A stretch of DNA of 64,000 nucleotides from Ancylobacter oerskovii. Its GTDB lineage: Bacteria; Pseudomonadota; Alphaproteobacteria; Rhizobiales; Xanthobacteraceae. Position numbers and translations under genes: made by a program. The notes below the pieces were generated by a model, which searched no databases, was not told where the DNA came from, and was given only the letters and a program-made list of their open reading frames with translations. The stretch is from assembly GCF_018390555.1 (NCBI RefSeq), contig NZ_JAHBGB010000002.1, positions 434,001-498,000 on the forward strand, written 5' to 3'. Below, piece after piece: positions 20,472 to 26,752 of the stretch; positions within the stretch are counted from its first letter, which is position 1; every line of letters begins with the position of its first letter.

Positions 20472-20504
20472 GCCCTCGGGTTTGCCTTTGGCAAGCCCGA
20501 GGGC
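20472..20504. terminator. strong hairpin after the uup gene
   Basis: Arms of 15 bases (GCCCTCGGGTTTGCC and GGCAAGCCCGAGGGC) pair with a single G-T wobble around a TTT loop, 32 bases after the uup stop. There is no terminal T-run. It may terminate or stabilise the transcript, and its form also resembles mobile intergenic palindromes of Hyphomicrobiales. Confidence 0.55.
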
Positions 20505-20551
20505 AGGCTCCGCACAGCGGAGAGCCAGGATCGCTCTCCCATGTCTGCGCG

Positions 20552-20668
20552 ATCCCGGATCGGCCTGTCGGCCGTCCGGGATGATGAGGGATAAAGTCCG
20601 CGATGACGGCGGATAAACAACCATCCTCATGCTGAGGCGCGAGCGCAAGCGAGCCTCGAAGCACGCAG
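20552..20668. repeat. two further intergenic palindromic units
   Basis: At 20552-20580, TCCCGGATCGGCC and GGCCGTCCGGGA pair with one bulge around a TGTC loop. At 20622-20668 a second unit of the style CTCATGCTGAGGC ... GAGCCTCGAAGCA is present, with GAGGC/GCCTC at its core. From memory both resemble short repeats scattered between genes in Bradyrhizobium-related genomes. With 20472-20504 they fill most of the 264-base gap between uup and the methyltransferase gene. Confidence 0.5.
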
Positions 20669-20703
20669 GCGACATCCCGCCGCGAAACGGCTAAGACGCG
20701 CGC

Positions 20704-21519
20704 ATGCCCTGCCCCGCCCCCCGCCTCATCGCCCTCGCCTCGCCGGACGATCCCCGCATCGACGCCTATCGTGTCATCAAGGAGCGCGATCTCGTCGGGC
20801 GTGGCGGGCGCTTCATCGTCGAGGGCCGGACGGTGCTCGACGTCGCCCTGTCGCCGCGCAACCGTTTCCGCCTCGAATCCCTGCTCATCGCCGAGAGCCG
20901 CGCCGCCGCCCTCGCCCCGCTGCTGGCGCAGGCGCCGGCCGACCTGCCGATCCATACCGCCAGCCAGGAGATCCTCGACGGCATCACCGGCTTCCACATC
21001 CATCGCGGCCTGCTCGGCGTCGGCCTGCGCGGGGAGGAGCCCTCCGCCGCCGAGCTCGTCGCCTCCCTGCCGGAACGGGCGCTCGTCGTCATGGCGCTCG
21101 GCATCACCAATCACGACAATGTCGGCGGCATCATGCGCAATGCCGCCGCCTTCGGGGCGGATGCGGTGCTGCTCGACTTCGCCTCCTGCGACCCGCTGTA
21201 TCGCAAGGCGATCCGGGTCTCGGTCGGCGGCAGCCTCGTCGTGCCCTTCGCCCGCGAAGGCAATGCGGCCACCCTGCTCGACCTCTTGGTGGCGGAGGGT
21301 TTCGAGCTGCTCGCCTTCAGCCCGGCGGGAGAGACGAAGCTGAAGGATGTCGTCGCCGCGCCCCGTACGGCGCTGATGGTGGGAGCGGAGGGACCCGGCC
21401 TGTCCGCGGCGGTCATGGTCCGGGCCCGGACGGTCAGCATCCCGATGGCCGGCGGCTTCGATTCCCTCAACGTCGCCACGGCCGCCGGCATCGCCCTGTA
21501 TCATCTCGCCGACCTCTGA
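20704..21519 (+). CDS. TrmH/SpoU-family RNA 2'-O-methyltransferase
   Basis: The 271-residue protein has an N-terminal substrate-binding domain (RDLVGRGGRFIVEGRTVLDVAL, FHIHRGLLGVGLR) and a SPOUT knot: motif 1 GITNHDNVGGIMRNAAAFGADAVLL, motif 2 ALMVGAEGPGLS, motif 3 IPMAGGFDSLNVATAAGIALYHL. These are the SAM-binding residues of SpoU proteins that methylate ribose 2'-O in rRNA or tRNA. The exact target nucleotide is unknown. A perfect 17-bp hairpin (21529-21568) begins ten bases after the stop. Confidence 0.9.
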   Translation: MPCPAPRLIALASPDDPRIDAYRVIKERDLVGRGGRFIVEGRTVLDVALSPRNRFRLESLLIAESRAAALAPLLAQAPADLPIHTASQEILDGITGFHIHRGLLGVGLRGEEPSAAELVASLPERALVVMALGITNHDNVGGIMRNAAAFGADAVLLDFASCDPLYRKAIRVSVGGSLVVPFAREGNAATLLDLLVAEGFELLAFSPAGETKLKDVVAAPRTALMVGAEGPGLSAAVMVRARTVSIPMAGGFDSLNVATAAGIALYHLADL

Positions 21520-21528
21520 CGGCGACGT

Positions 21529-21568
21529 CCGGCCGGCGCGGCGGGCGGCTCCCCGCCGCGCCGGCCGG
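21529..21568 (+). terminator. perfect 17-bp hairpin after the methyltransferase gene
   Basis: CCGGCCGGCGCGGCGGG and its exact reverse complement flank the six-base loop CGGCTC. The hairpin starts 10 bases after the stop codon at 21519. No T-run follows, so it may be a Rho-independent-like stop or a 3'-end stabiliser. Confidence 0.65.
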
Positions 21569-21599
21569 AGCTTCGCGGCGGAAGGTGATCTGCAATTCC

Positions 21600-21735
21600 C
21601 GAATACGTGATCGGCACGAATCACCCTCGACAAGCCGGGGGAACGGGCCCATCTTCGGATGGGAATACGGAGCGGCGTGCCGCTCTATGACCGTCTTACC
21701 TATCAAAGCCCGGGCATCGCTCCGGGCTTTTTTTT
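21600..21735 (+). ncRNA. candidate small RNA ending in a Rho-independent terminator
   Basis: Three compact stem-loops lie in order with no ORF. CCCATC-TTCG-GATGGG (21648-21663) is a UUCG-type tetraloop hairpin. GAGCGGC-GT-GCCGCTC (21670-21685) is the second. AAAGCCCGG / CCGGGCTTT (21705-21730), followed by eight T residues in total (21728-21735), is a classic terminator on the plus strand. The 5' end is not defined; a start somewhere around 21590-21640 is likely. It does not match 6S, SRP, RNase P or tmRNA features that I can recall. It could instead be the 3' UTR of the methyltransferase gene, but the separate hairpin at 21529-21568 argues against that. The strand is set by the T-run. Confidence 0.55.
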
Positions 21736-22199
21736 GTGCTCCGACGCTCGTGTCCGCCCCGCCCGCCTTTCGGAAACGCGAAAGCCGAATGCGTGTCAAT
21801 ATTATTGGTACTGGTAAGTTTCTCAATTTGGAACTAGGGTGCCTTCGTCTTCGCGGCGGAGACGTTTCGACGTCCGCCCCGCCGCCGGCCGTTCCGCATA
21901 CCGCCCCCCGCAGTGGAATGCCGGTCCGGTGCCGCCGCGAGACAGGTAGGTGCTGCGTTCCGACGCAGCGGCCTCATGCCGGACCGCCCCCGCCAGGGCG
22001 GTCCGGCTACCGGCCCCCTCCGATCACCGCCGCCGTTTCGGCTCGCCACACGGGTTTCCGGCGCCCGCCGCGGCCTCCAGTGCCACGGAATGGCAAGGCG
22101 CGGAAACCAAAAGGTTTTCCCGTCCGACCTTTTGTCGCATAAGCATCGCGGCGCATCCGTGCTCAATGAAGCGGGATGCGAGCCGCGGGACGTGACCTC
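21736..22199 (+). promoter_or_regulatory. promoter region and long structured leader of the mfnE-like operon
   Basis: An AT-richer stretch (about 21795-21840) is the likely promoter zone. Downstream, GCCGGT (21920-21925) can close with ACCGGC (22009-22014) around two perfect hairpins: GCTGCGT-TCCG-ACGCAGC (21952-21969) and GGACCGCCC/GGGCGGTCC (21981-22004). Next come two mutually exclusive stems sharing AAAAGG: GGAAACC with GGTTTTCC (22102-22120), or AAAAGGT with ACCTTTT (22109-22133). Last is a stem 22148-22186 that ends 13 bases before the chosen start codon. No ORF with a ribosome-binding site was found. The folding proposal is by eye and unscored. Confidence 0.4.
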
Positions 22200-22799
22200 A
22201 TGCACCAGACGCCTCTGCCGGAAGCGGTCATCGTCAAGCTCGGCGGCAGCCTCGCCGCCGCGCCCGGCCTTGCCGGGCTGCTGGCCCGCCTGGCAGAGAC
22301 CGGCGCGCCGCTGGTGGTGGTGCCCGGCGGCGGTCCGCTAGCCGATGCGGTGCGCGATCTGCAGCCTCGGCTTTCGCTCAGCGACCGCGCCTGCCACCAC
22401 ATGGCGATCCTCGCGATGGAGAGCTTCGCCCTGGCGCTGGGCGACCTGGAGCCCCGCCTGCTTCCCTGCACCGACGCCGCCGCCATGGCCCGCGCCCACG
22501 CGGCAGGCCGTGCCGCCCTGTGGCTGCCGGCGGAAATGGGCCGCGCCGCCGATCTCCCGGCGAGCTGGAACGTCACCTCCGACAGCCTCGCCCTGTGGCT
22601 GGCGCTGCATCTCGGGGCCCGCCGGCTCGCCTTCGTGAAGTCCGCGCCATCCCACGGCACCGCGCCCGGGGAATGGGCCGCGGCCGGCCTCGTCGACCCG
22701 TTCGTCCCAACGCTGGCCGCCCGCTATGCCGGCCGCCTCGAACTGCTGTCGGTCGAGGAGGCGCTGGCCGCCTTCCCCTGCAACCGGAGTGCGGCATGA
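22200..22799 (+). CDS. mfnE: amino acid kinase-fold protein of the C1-cofactor cluster, MfnE-like
   Basis: The 199-residue protein has the amino acid kinase fold: VIVKLGGSLAAAPGLAGLL at the N-terminus, VVVPGGGPLADAVRD, and a central nucleotide-binding part with WNVTSDSLALWLALHLGARRLAFVKSA. In methanogens MfnE phosphorylates the aminomethylfuran phosphate to a diphosphate for methanofuran assembly, and homologues lie in methylotroph H4MPT gene clusters. The functional transfer is inferred. ATG 22200 was chosen because kinases of this group start a few residues before the KLGGS motif; an in-frame ATG at 22176 would lie inside a leader stem. It overlaps the next gene by four bases (ATGA). Confidence 0.75.
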   Translation: MHQTPLPEAVIVKLGGSLAAAPGLAGLLARLAETGAPLVVVPGGGPLADAVRDLQPRLSLSDRACHHMAILAMESFALALGDLEPRLLPCTDAAAMARAHAAGRAALWLPAEMGRAADLPASWNVTSDSLALWLALHLGARRLAFVKSAPSHGTAPGEWAAAGLVDPFVPTLAARYAGRLELLSVEEALAAFPCNRSAA

Positions 22800-23386
22800 G
22801 CGACGCCGGAACCCGCCGCGACACCGCACCCCGCCCGCGCGAGGCGGCCCGCTGGGCCTGGGCGTTCACCGGCTCCGGCCATTTCTTCGTCGAGTCGCTG
22901 GCGCTGATCGCCACGCTCGACCCGGTCGACCTGTTCGTCTCCAAGGCGGCGGAGGAGGTGCTGCGCATGTACCGGCAGGAACTGCCGGAACATCTGCGCA
23001 TCTATCACGATCTCTCCGCCTCCGCGGTGCCGGTCGGCCGCTTCTATGAAGGGCGCTACCACACGCTCGTCGTCTCGCCCGCCTCGGCCAACACCGTGGC
23101 GAAATGCGTCTACGGCATCGCGGATTCGCTGGTCACCAACTGCTTCGCCCAGGCCGGCAAGTGCCGGGTGCCGAGCATCGTCTTCGCCTGCGACACCTCG
23201 CCGGAAATGATCACCATGGCGCCGCGCGGGCCGGTGCCGGTCTATCCGCGCGCCATCGACCTGGAGAACACCGACCGCCTGTCGCGCTTCGACTATTGCA
23301 CGGTGGTAGAGACCATCGGCGCGCTGGAGCAGTCGATCGCCGCCCGCAAGGCGGAGCTTGCCGCCGGAGTATCCTCCGATGGCTGA
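22796..23386 (+). CDS. dmrB: flavoprotein, dihydromethanopterin reductase (acceptor) DmrB/AfpA type
   Basis: The 196-residue protein belongs to the flavin-decarboxylase/archaeoflavoprotein fold. It has WAWAFTGSGHFFVESLALI for the flavin phosphate loop, VDLFVSKAAEEVLRMY, LVVSPASANTVAKCVYGIADSLVTNCFAQAGK, and the conserved substrate segment FACDTSPEM. DmrB-type enzymes reduce dihydromethanopterin to tetrahydromethanopterin in methylotrophs, the last step in making the active C1 carrier. The start at 22796 overlaps the kinase stop, and its stop overlaps the next gene by eight bases. The assignment is consistent with the H4MPT context. An alternative name is archaeal flavoprotein AfpA. Confidence 0.78.
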   Translation: MSDAGTRRDTAPRPREAARWAWAFTGSGHFFVESLALIATLDPVDLFVSKAAEEVLRMYRQELPEHLRIYHDLSASAVPVGRFYEGRYHTLVVSPASANTVAKCVYGIADSLVTNCFAQAGKCRVPSIVFACDTSPEMITMAPRGPVPVYPRAIDLENTDRLSRFDYCTVVETIGALEQSIAARKAELAAGVSSDG

Positions 23387-24851
23387 CGAGCCGGCAAACC
23401 CTGCCGGCCGGGCGGAACGGGTCGCCCTGGTCACCGGTTCGCTCGCCGAGCCGCGCCTCGCCAAGGTGGCGGGCGAGATCGCCTCGCCGGCCCTCGATCC
23501 GGTGGTGGTGAATGTCGGCGTCAAGGTCGCGGCACTGATGACCGCCGAGATCGTCGAGCGCCGGCTGAAGGTCCCCGAGGGTGCGGCCCGCGTAGTCATG
23601 CCCGGCCGCTTCCGCGGCGATCTCTCGCGGCTGGAGCGGCATTTCGGCCTGCCCTTCGAGCGCGGGCCCGACGAGCTCGCCGACCTGCCGGAGCATTTCG
23701 GTAAGGCGCGCGCCCGCGCCGATCTCTCCCGCCACGACGTGACGATCTTCGCCGAGATCGTCGACGCCTCGGCGCTGTCGCTTCCCGACCTCCTCGCCCG
23801 CGCGAAAAGCCTGGCGGCCGACGGCGCCGAGGTGATCGATCTCGGCTGCCTGCCCGATACCCCGTTCCCGCATCTGGAAGAGGCGATCGCGCTGGTGCGG
23901 GCCGAGGGGCTGAAGGTCAGCGTCGACAGCTTCAACCCGGAGGAACTGTCCCGCGCCACCCGCGCCGGGGCCGACTATCTGCTGAGCCTCACCGAAGCGA
24001 CCCTCGACATTGTCGACGAAGGCCCGGCCGCGCCGGTGCTCGTCCCCTCGCCGCCGCACGATCTCGATTCCCTCGTCCGTGCCATCGAGGCCTGCCGCGC
24101 CAAGGGCCGGGCCTTCCTCGCCGACCCGATCCTGGAGCCGATCCATTACGGCTTCACCGCCTCGCTGGAGCGCTATGCCGAACTGCGCCGGCGCTACCCG
24201 GACATCGGGATCCTGATGGGCATCGGCAACGTCACCGAGCTCACCGACGCCGACACCACCGGCATCAACGCCATCCTGATGGGGGTGATCTCGGAACTGA
24301 GGCTGAACGCCGTGCTGGCGGTGCAGGTCAGCCCGCATTGCCGCACGGCGGTGAAGGAATTCGACCGCGCGCGGCGCGAATTCTTCGCCGCCCGCGAGGC
24401 CGGGGCGCTGCCGCAAGGCTTCGGCGGCGGGCTGATGGCGCTGCGCGACCGGCGGCCCTGGCCGGCGAGCCCGGCGGAGATCGCCGACCTTGCCGGCGAG
24501 GTGCGCGACCGCAACTACCGCATCATGGTCGGCGAGGACGGCGTGCACGTCTTCAACCGCGACGGCCACCACATCGGCGCCGACCCGTTCGCCTTCTTCC
24601 CCTCCCTCGGGGTGGAGGGCGACGCGGCCCATGCCTTCTATCTCGGCGTGGAAACCGCCCGCGCCGAGATCGCCTTCCGCCTCGGCAAGCGCTACGCGCA
24701 GGACGAGGCGCTCAAATGGGGCGTCGCCGGCCGCGGCGACGGCCGCGCGGAGGACGGAAACGCCGACCCGCACCGTTTGACTTTCGACAAGGCGGGTTCG
24801 ACGCTGGCAAGCTCGACGCCGCCGGCGAAGCCCGATAAGAGCGAACCATGA
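23379..24851 (+). CDS. DUF6513 pterin-binding (dihydropteroate synthase-like) protein of the H4MPT cluster
   Basis: The 490-residue product has an N-terminal region (ERVALVTGSLAEPRLAKV, VVMPGRFRGDL) followed by a dihydropteroate synthase-type TIM barrel. The barrel has ADGAEVIDLGCLPDTP, GLKVSVDSFNPEELSRA and AFLADPILEPIHYGFTASL, then GILMGIGNVTELTDADTTGINA. The last third (from about residue 390) is specific to this family. Homologues occur in methanogens and in methylotroph H4MPT clusters and are needed for methanopterin biosynthesis, although the reaction is unproven to my knowledge. ATG 23379 follows GGAG and overlaps the flavoprotein stop. The stop overlaps the DUF447 gene (ATGA). Confidence 0.8.
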   Translation: MADEPANPAGRAERVALVTGSLAEPRLAKVAGEIASPALDPVVVNVGVKVAALMTAEIVERRLKVPEGAARVVMPGRFRGDLSRLERHFGLPFERGPDELADLPEHFGKARARADLSRHDVTIFAEIVDASALSLPDLLARAKSLAADGAEVIDLGCLPDTPFPHLEEAIALVRAEGLKVSVDSFNPEELSRATRAGADYLLSLTEATLDIVDEGPAAPVLVPSPPHDLDSLVRAIEACRAKGRAFLADPILEPIHYGFTASLERYAELRRRYPDIGILMGIGNVTELTDADTTGINAILMGVISELRLNAVLAVQVSPHCRTAVKEFDRARREFFAAREAGALPQGFGGGLMALRDRRPWPASPAEIADLAGEVRDRNYRIMVGEDGVHVFNRDGHHIGADPFAFFPSLGVEGDAAHAFYLGVETARAEIAFRLGKRYAQDEALKWGVAGRGDGRAEDGNADPHRLTFDKAGSTLASSTPPAKPDKSEP

Positions 24852-25441
24852 TCCGCGAAACCATCGTCACCACCCGTTCGCGCTCCGGCGAGCGCCACAT
24901 CGCCCCCATGGGCGCGACGGTGATCGAGGGCGGCTATCTGCTGCAGCCCTTCCGGCCTTCGCGCACGCTCGACAATCTCGTCGACACCCAGATCGGCGTC
25001 ATCAACTTCACCGACGATGTGCGCCTCATCGCCGCTTGCGTGCTCGGCAAGCGCGTGCCGGTCGAGACGCAGAAGGCGACCCATATCGATTGCCCGCGCC
25101 TCGTCGGCGCGCTCTCTCATGACGAGATCACCGTCGAGAAGGTCGAGGATCATCCGCAGCGCCCGCGCATCTTCTGCAAGACCTATCACAGCGAGGGGCA
25201 TCACCGTTTCCTCGGCATGAACCGCGCCAAGGCGGCGGTGCTGGAGGCGGCGGTGCTGGTCAGCCGCCTTCATATCCTTCCCGACGACAAGGTGGATGCC
25301 GAGATGGCCTATCTCGCCATCGCCGTCGAGAAGACCGCCGGACCGGAGGAGCAGGAGGCCTGGGAGTGGATGGTGGAGGCGGTCGCCGCCCATCGTCGCC
25401 AGCGCGACGACCGCTCCTCCCCGGACCCAACGGTCTCATGA
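24848..25441 (+). CDS. DUF447 family protein of the H4MPT cluster
   Basis: This 197-residue protein matches the DUF447 pattern: an N-terminal IRETIVTTRSRSGERHIAPMG, which resembles flavin-reductase-like split barrels, VINFTDDVRLIAACVLG, and a C-terminal helical part with FLGMNRAKAAVLEAAVLVSRLHIL. DUF447 proteins are found in methanogens and in H4MPT-containing bacteria. The fold suggests FMN binding, and the biochemical role is not known to me. It overlaps the preceding gene by four bases and is followed ten bases later by mfnB, in the same operon. Confidence 0.8.
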   Translation: MIRETIVTTRSRSGERHIAPMGATVIEGGYLLQPFRPSRTLDNLVDTQIGVINFTDDVRLIAACVLGKRVPVETQKATHIDCPRLVGALSHDEITVEKVEDHPQRPRIFCKTYHSEGHHRFLGMNRAKAAVLEAAVLVSRLHILPDDKVDAEMAYLAIAVEKTAGPEEQEAWEWMVEAVAAHRRQRDDRSSPDPTVS

Positions 25442-25451
25442 GGGGCGCGCC

Positions 25452-26201
25452 ATGGAACCGAGGCTCATGAGCCGCCACGTCTCGCATCTGCGCCCGGTCG
25501 CTCCCGGCTCGGCGCCGGGCCTGCTCGCCAGCGTCGCCGACCTCGCAGAAATGCGCGCCGCCATCGCCGGCGGCGCCGACATCGTCGATCTCAAGCAGCC
25601 GGCCTTCGGCGCGCTCGGCGCTTGGAGCACGGACGCGCTGGAAGCCGCGGTGATGCTGTGGAACGCCTGCGGCGAGGGGCGCCCGGCGCTCAGCGCCACC
25701 GCCGGCGACCAGCCCATGGTGCCGGCGATCCTTGCCAGCGCCTGTGCCCGCGTCGCCGCCACCGGCGTGCCGATCGTCAAGGCCGGGCTGTTCGCCAGCC
25801 CGCATGCCGGCGCCTGCATCGCTGCATTGGCGCCGCTGGCGGCGAGAACCCGCCTCGTCGGCGTGCTGTTCGCCGATCAGGACCCGGATTTCTCGCTGGT
25901 TGCCGAGGCCGGCGCCGCCGGCTTCTACGGCATCATGCTCGATACCGCCGACAAGAAGGCCGGGCCGCTCACCGCCCATCTCGACCCGCTCACCCTCGGC
26001 CAGTTCGTCGAGGAGGCCCGCCGCAACGGCCTCATGACCGGCCTCGCCGGCTCGCTCACCCTCGACGACATCCCCGCGCTCGGCGGCATCGGCGCCGATT
26101 ATCTCGGCTTCCGCGGCGCGCTCTGCGTCGAGGGGCGCACCGGCCGCTTCGACCCGGTGCGCCTCGCCCAGGCGCGGGTCCTGGTTCGCGCGCTCGGCTG
26201 A
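25452..26201 (+). CDS. mfnB: (5-formylfuran-3-yl)methyl phosphate synthase, MfnB (DUF556)
   Basis: The 249-residue TIM-barrel protein has LLASVADLAEMRAAIAGGADIVDLKQPAFGALGAW, with the Schiff-base lysine expected in the DLKQP motif. It continues with IVKAGLFAS, GVLFADQDPDF, FYGIMLDTADKKAG and LAGSLTLDDIPAL. In Methanocaldococcus MfnB condenses two glyceraldehyde-3-phosphate molecules to the furan precursor of methanofuran; methylotrophs use the same furan for methylofuran. ATG 25452 has a strong GAGGGG ribosome-binding site; ATG 25467 is an alternative. It closes the first half of the cofactor cluster. Confidence 0.88.
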   Translation: MEPRLMSRHVSHLRPVAPGSAPGLLASVADLAEMRAAIAGGADIVDLKQPAFGALGAWSTDALEAAVMLWNACGEGRPALSATAGDQPMVPAILASACARVAATGVPIVKAGLFASPHAGACIAALAPLAARTRLVGVLFADQDPDFSLVAEAGAAGFYGIMLDTADKKAGPLTAHLDPLTLGQFVEEARRNGLMTGLAGSLTLDDIPALGGIGADYLGFRGALCVEGRTGRFDPVRLAQARVLVRALG

Positions 26202-26320
26202 GGCGAAGACCGCCGCCGAGGCCAGGCGGCCGAAAACCCTCCATCGATCTGGACTCCGCAGCGGGATAGAGTTACCGTCACGTCAATATAAAAAATCGAA
26301 ATAAATTGCGGAGTATTTCG

Positions 26321-26419
26321 ATGCAGTCCGAACAGGACGAAACCAGCGGCAGCCGCTCCTTCGGGGGCTTTGCGTCCCTCGCGGTCGTGCTGCTCCTACT
26401 GGTCTGGCTGGTGATCTGA
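26321..26419 (+). CDS. 32-aa single-pass membrane protein, unknown
   Basis: ATG 26321 with CGGAG seven bases upstream opens a 33-codon frame. The product has a polar N-terminus (MQSEQDETSGSRS) and one hydrophobic helix at the C-terminus (FASLAVVLLLLVWLVI). A TATAAA hexamer (26287-26292) in an AT-rich patch lies upstream. A hairpin (GGCCGGCA / TGCCGGCC, 26425-26453) begins six bases after the stop. These signals make it look like a complete tiny transcription unit between mfnB and mgtE. It is not PqqA-like and I recognise no family. Tiny membrane proteins often bind larger transporters or oxidases; here that is speculation. Confidence 0.5.
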   Translation: MQSEQDETSGSRSFGGFASLAVVLLLLVWLVI

Positions 26420-26424
26420 TCCCC

Positions 26425-26453
26425 GGCCGGCATGCCCGTTCGCCGTGCCGGCC
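26425..26453 (+). terminator. hairpin after the 32-aa ORF
   Basis: GGCCGGCA and TGCCGGCC pair perfectly (8 bp) around a 13-base loop, starting six bases after the stop at 26419. No T-run follows. Confidence 0.45.
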
Positions 26454-26566
26454 GCAAGCCCCGCGCCCCCTATCGGAACGGGTGATCGAACCCTCGCCGC
26501 CCCGCCGTCCGCCTCTCCAAGCGATGAGGCTTGACAGATGCACGGGCCGGGTTCACTGACATCGTC

Positions 26567-26590
26567 ATGATGCAGTGCATCATCGATGCA
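26567..26590. promoter_or_regulatory. overlapping palindromes upstream of mgtE
   Basis: ATGATGCA-G-TGCATCAT (26567-26583) is a perfect palindrome with 8-base arms. Its right arm is shared with a second one, TGCATC-ATC-GATGCA (26576-26590). A TTGACA hexamer lies just upstream (26531-26536). The pair could be an operator overlapping the mgtE promoter, or alternative RNA stems in the leader. Confidence 0.45.
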
Positions 26591-26671
26591 ATGCTCTCCA
26601 CAACCTTCAAGATTCAACCCATGCCCAGCGACAGTGACAGTCGATTGTCCGGCCCGTGGCGGCCGGCGTTT

Positions 26672-26752
26672 GTGAGCCGCTCGCAGGCATGACCTGAGCG
26701 CTCGGCTCACCCGCGCCGCCCTCCCGGGACGGACGACGGAAAGTGAGCCGAG
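26672..26752 (+). promoter_or_regulatory. candidate RNA switch over the mgtE ribosome-binding site
   Basis: CTCGGCTCAC (26701-26710) is the exact complement of GTGAGCCGAG (26743-26752), the ten bases directly before the mgtE start codon. Its last eight bases also complement GTGAGCCG at 26672-26679. There they form a longer hairpin with inner pairing CGC..AGG-CATGA-CCT..GCG. The two pairings exclude each other, so the first hairpin would free the translation start and the second would bury it. This is the layout of a translational riboswitch or thermosensor. Mg2+ would be the natural signal for mgtE, but no known Mg2+ riboswitch motif was recognised. Confidence 0.5.

Noticed and set aside
21600-21735. 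6S RNA, SRP RNA, RNase P RNA or tmRNA
   Set aside because: None of the conserved core motifs I know for these RNAs is visible, and the length does not suit RNase P.
22200-22799. Amino acid kinase as N-acetylglutamate or aspartate kinase
   Set aside because: It is too short, lacks the regulatory domains, and is embedded in the cofactor operon.
26321-26419. PqqA-type PQQ precursor peptide
   Set aside because: The peptide lacks the conserved Glu-x3-Tyr pair and has a membrane helix instead.
26420-26752. Known Mg2+ riboswitch (M-box) before mgtE
   Set aside because: The M-box core sequence and its long paired architecture were not found; only the competing inverted repeats were.
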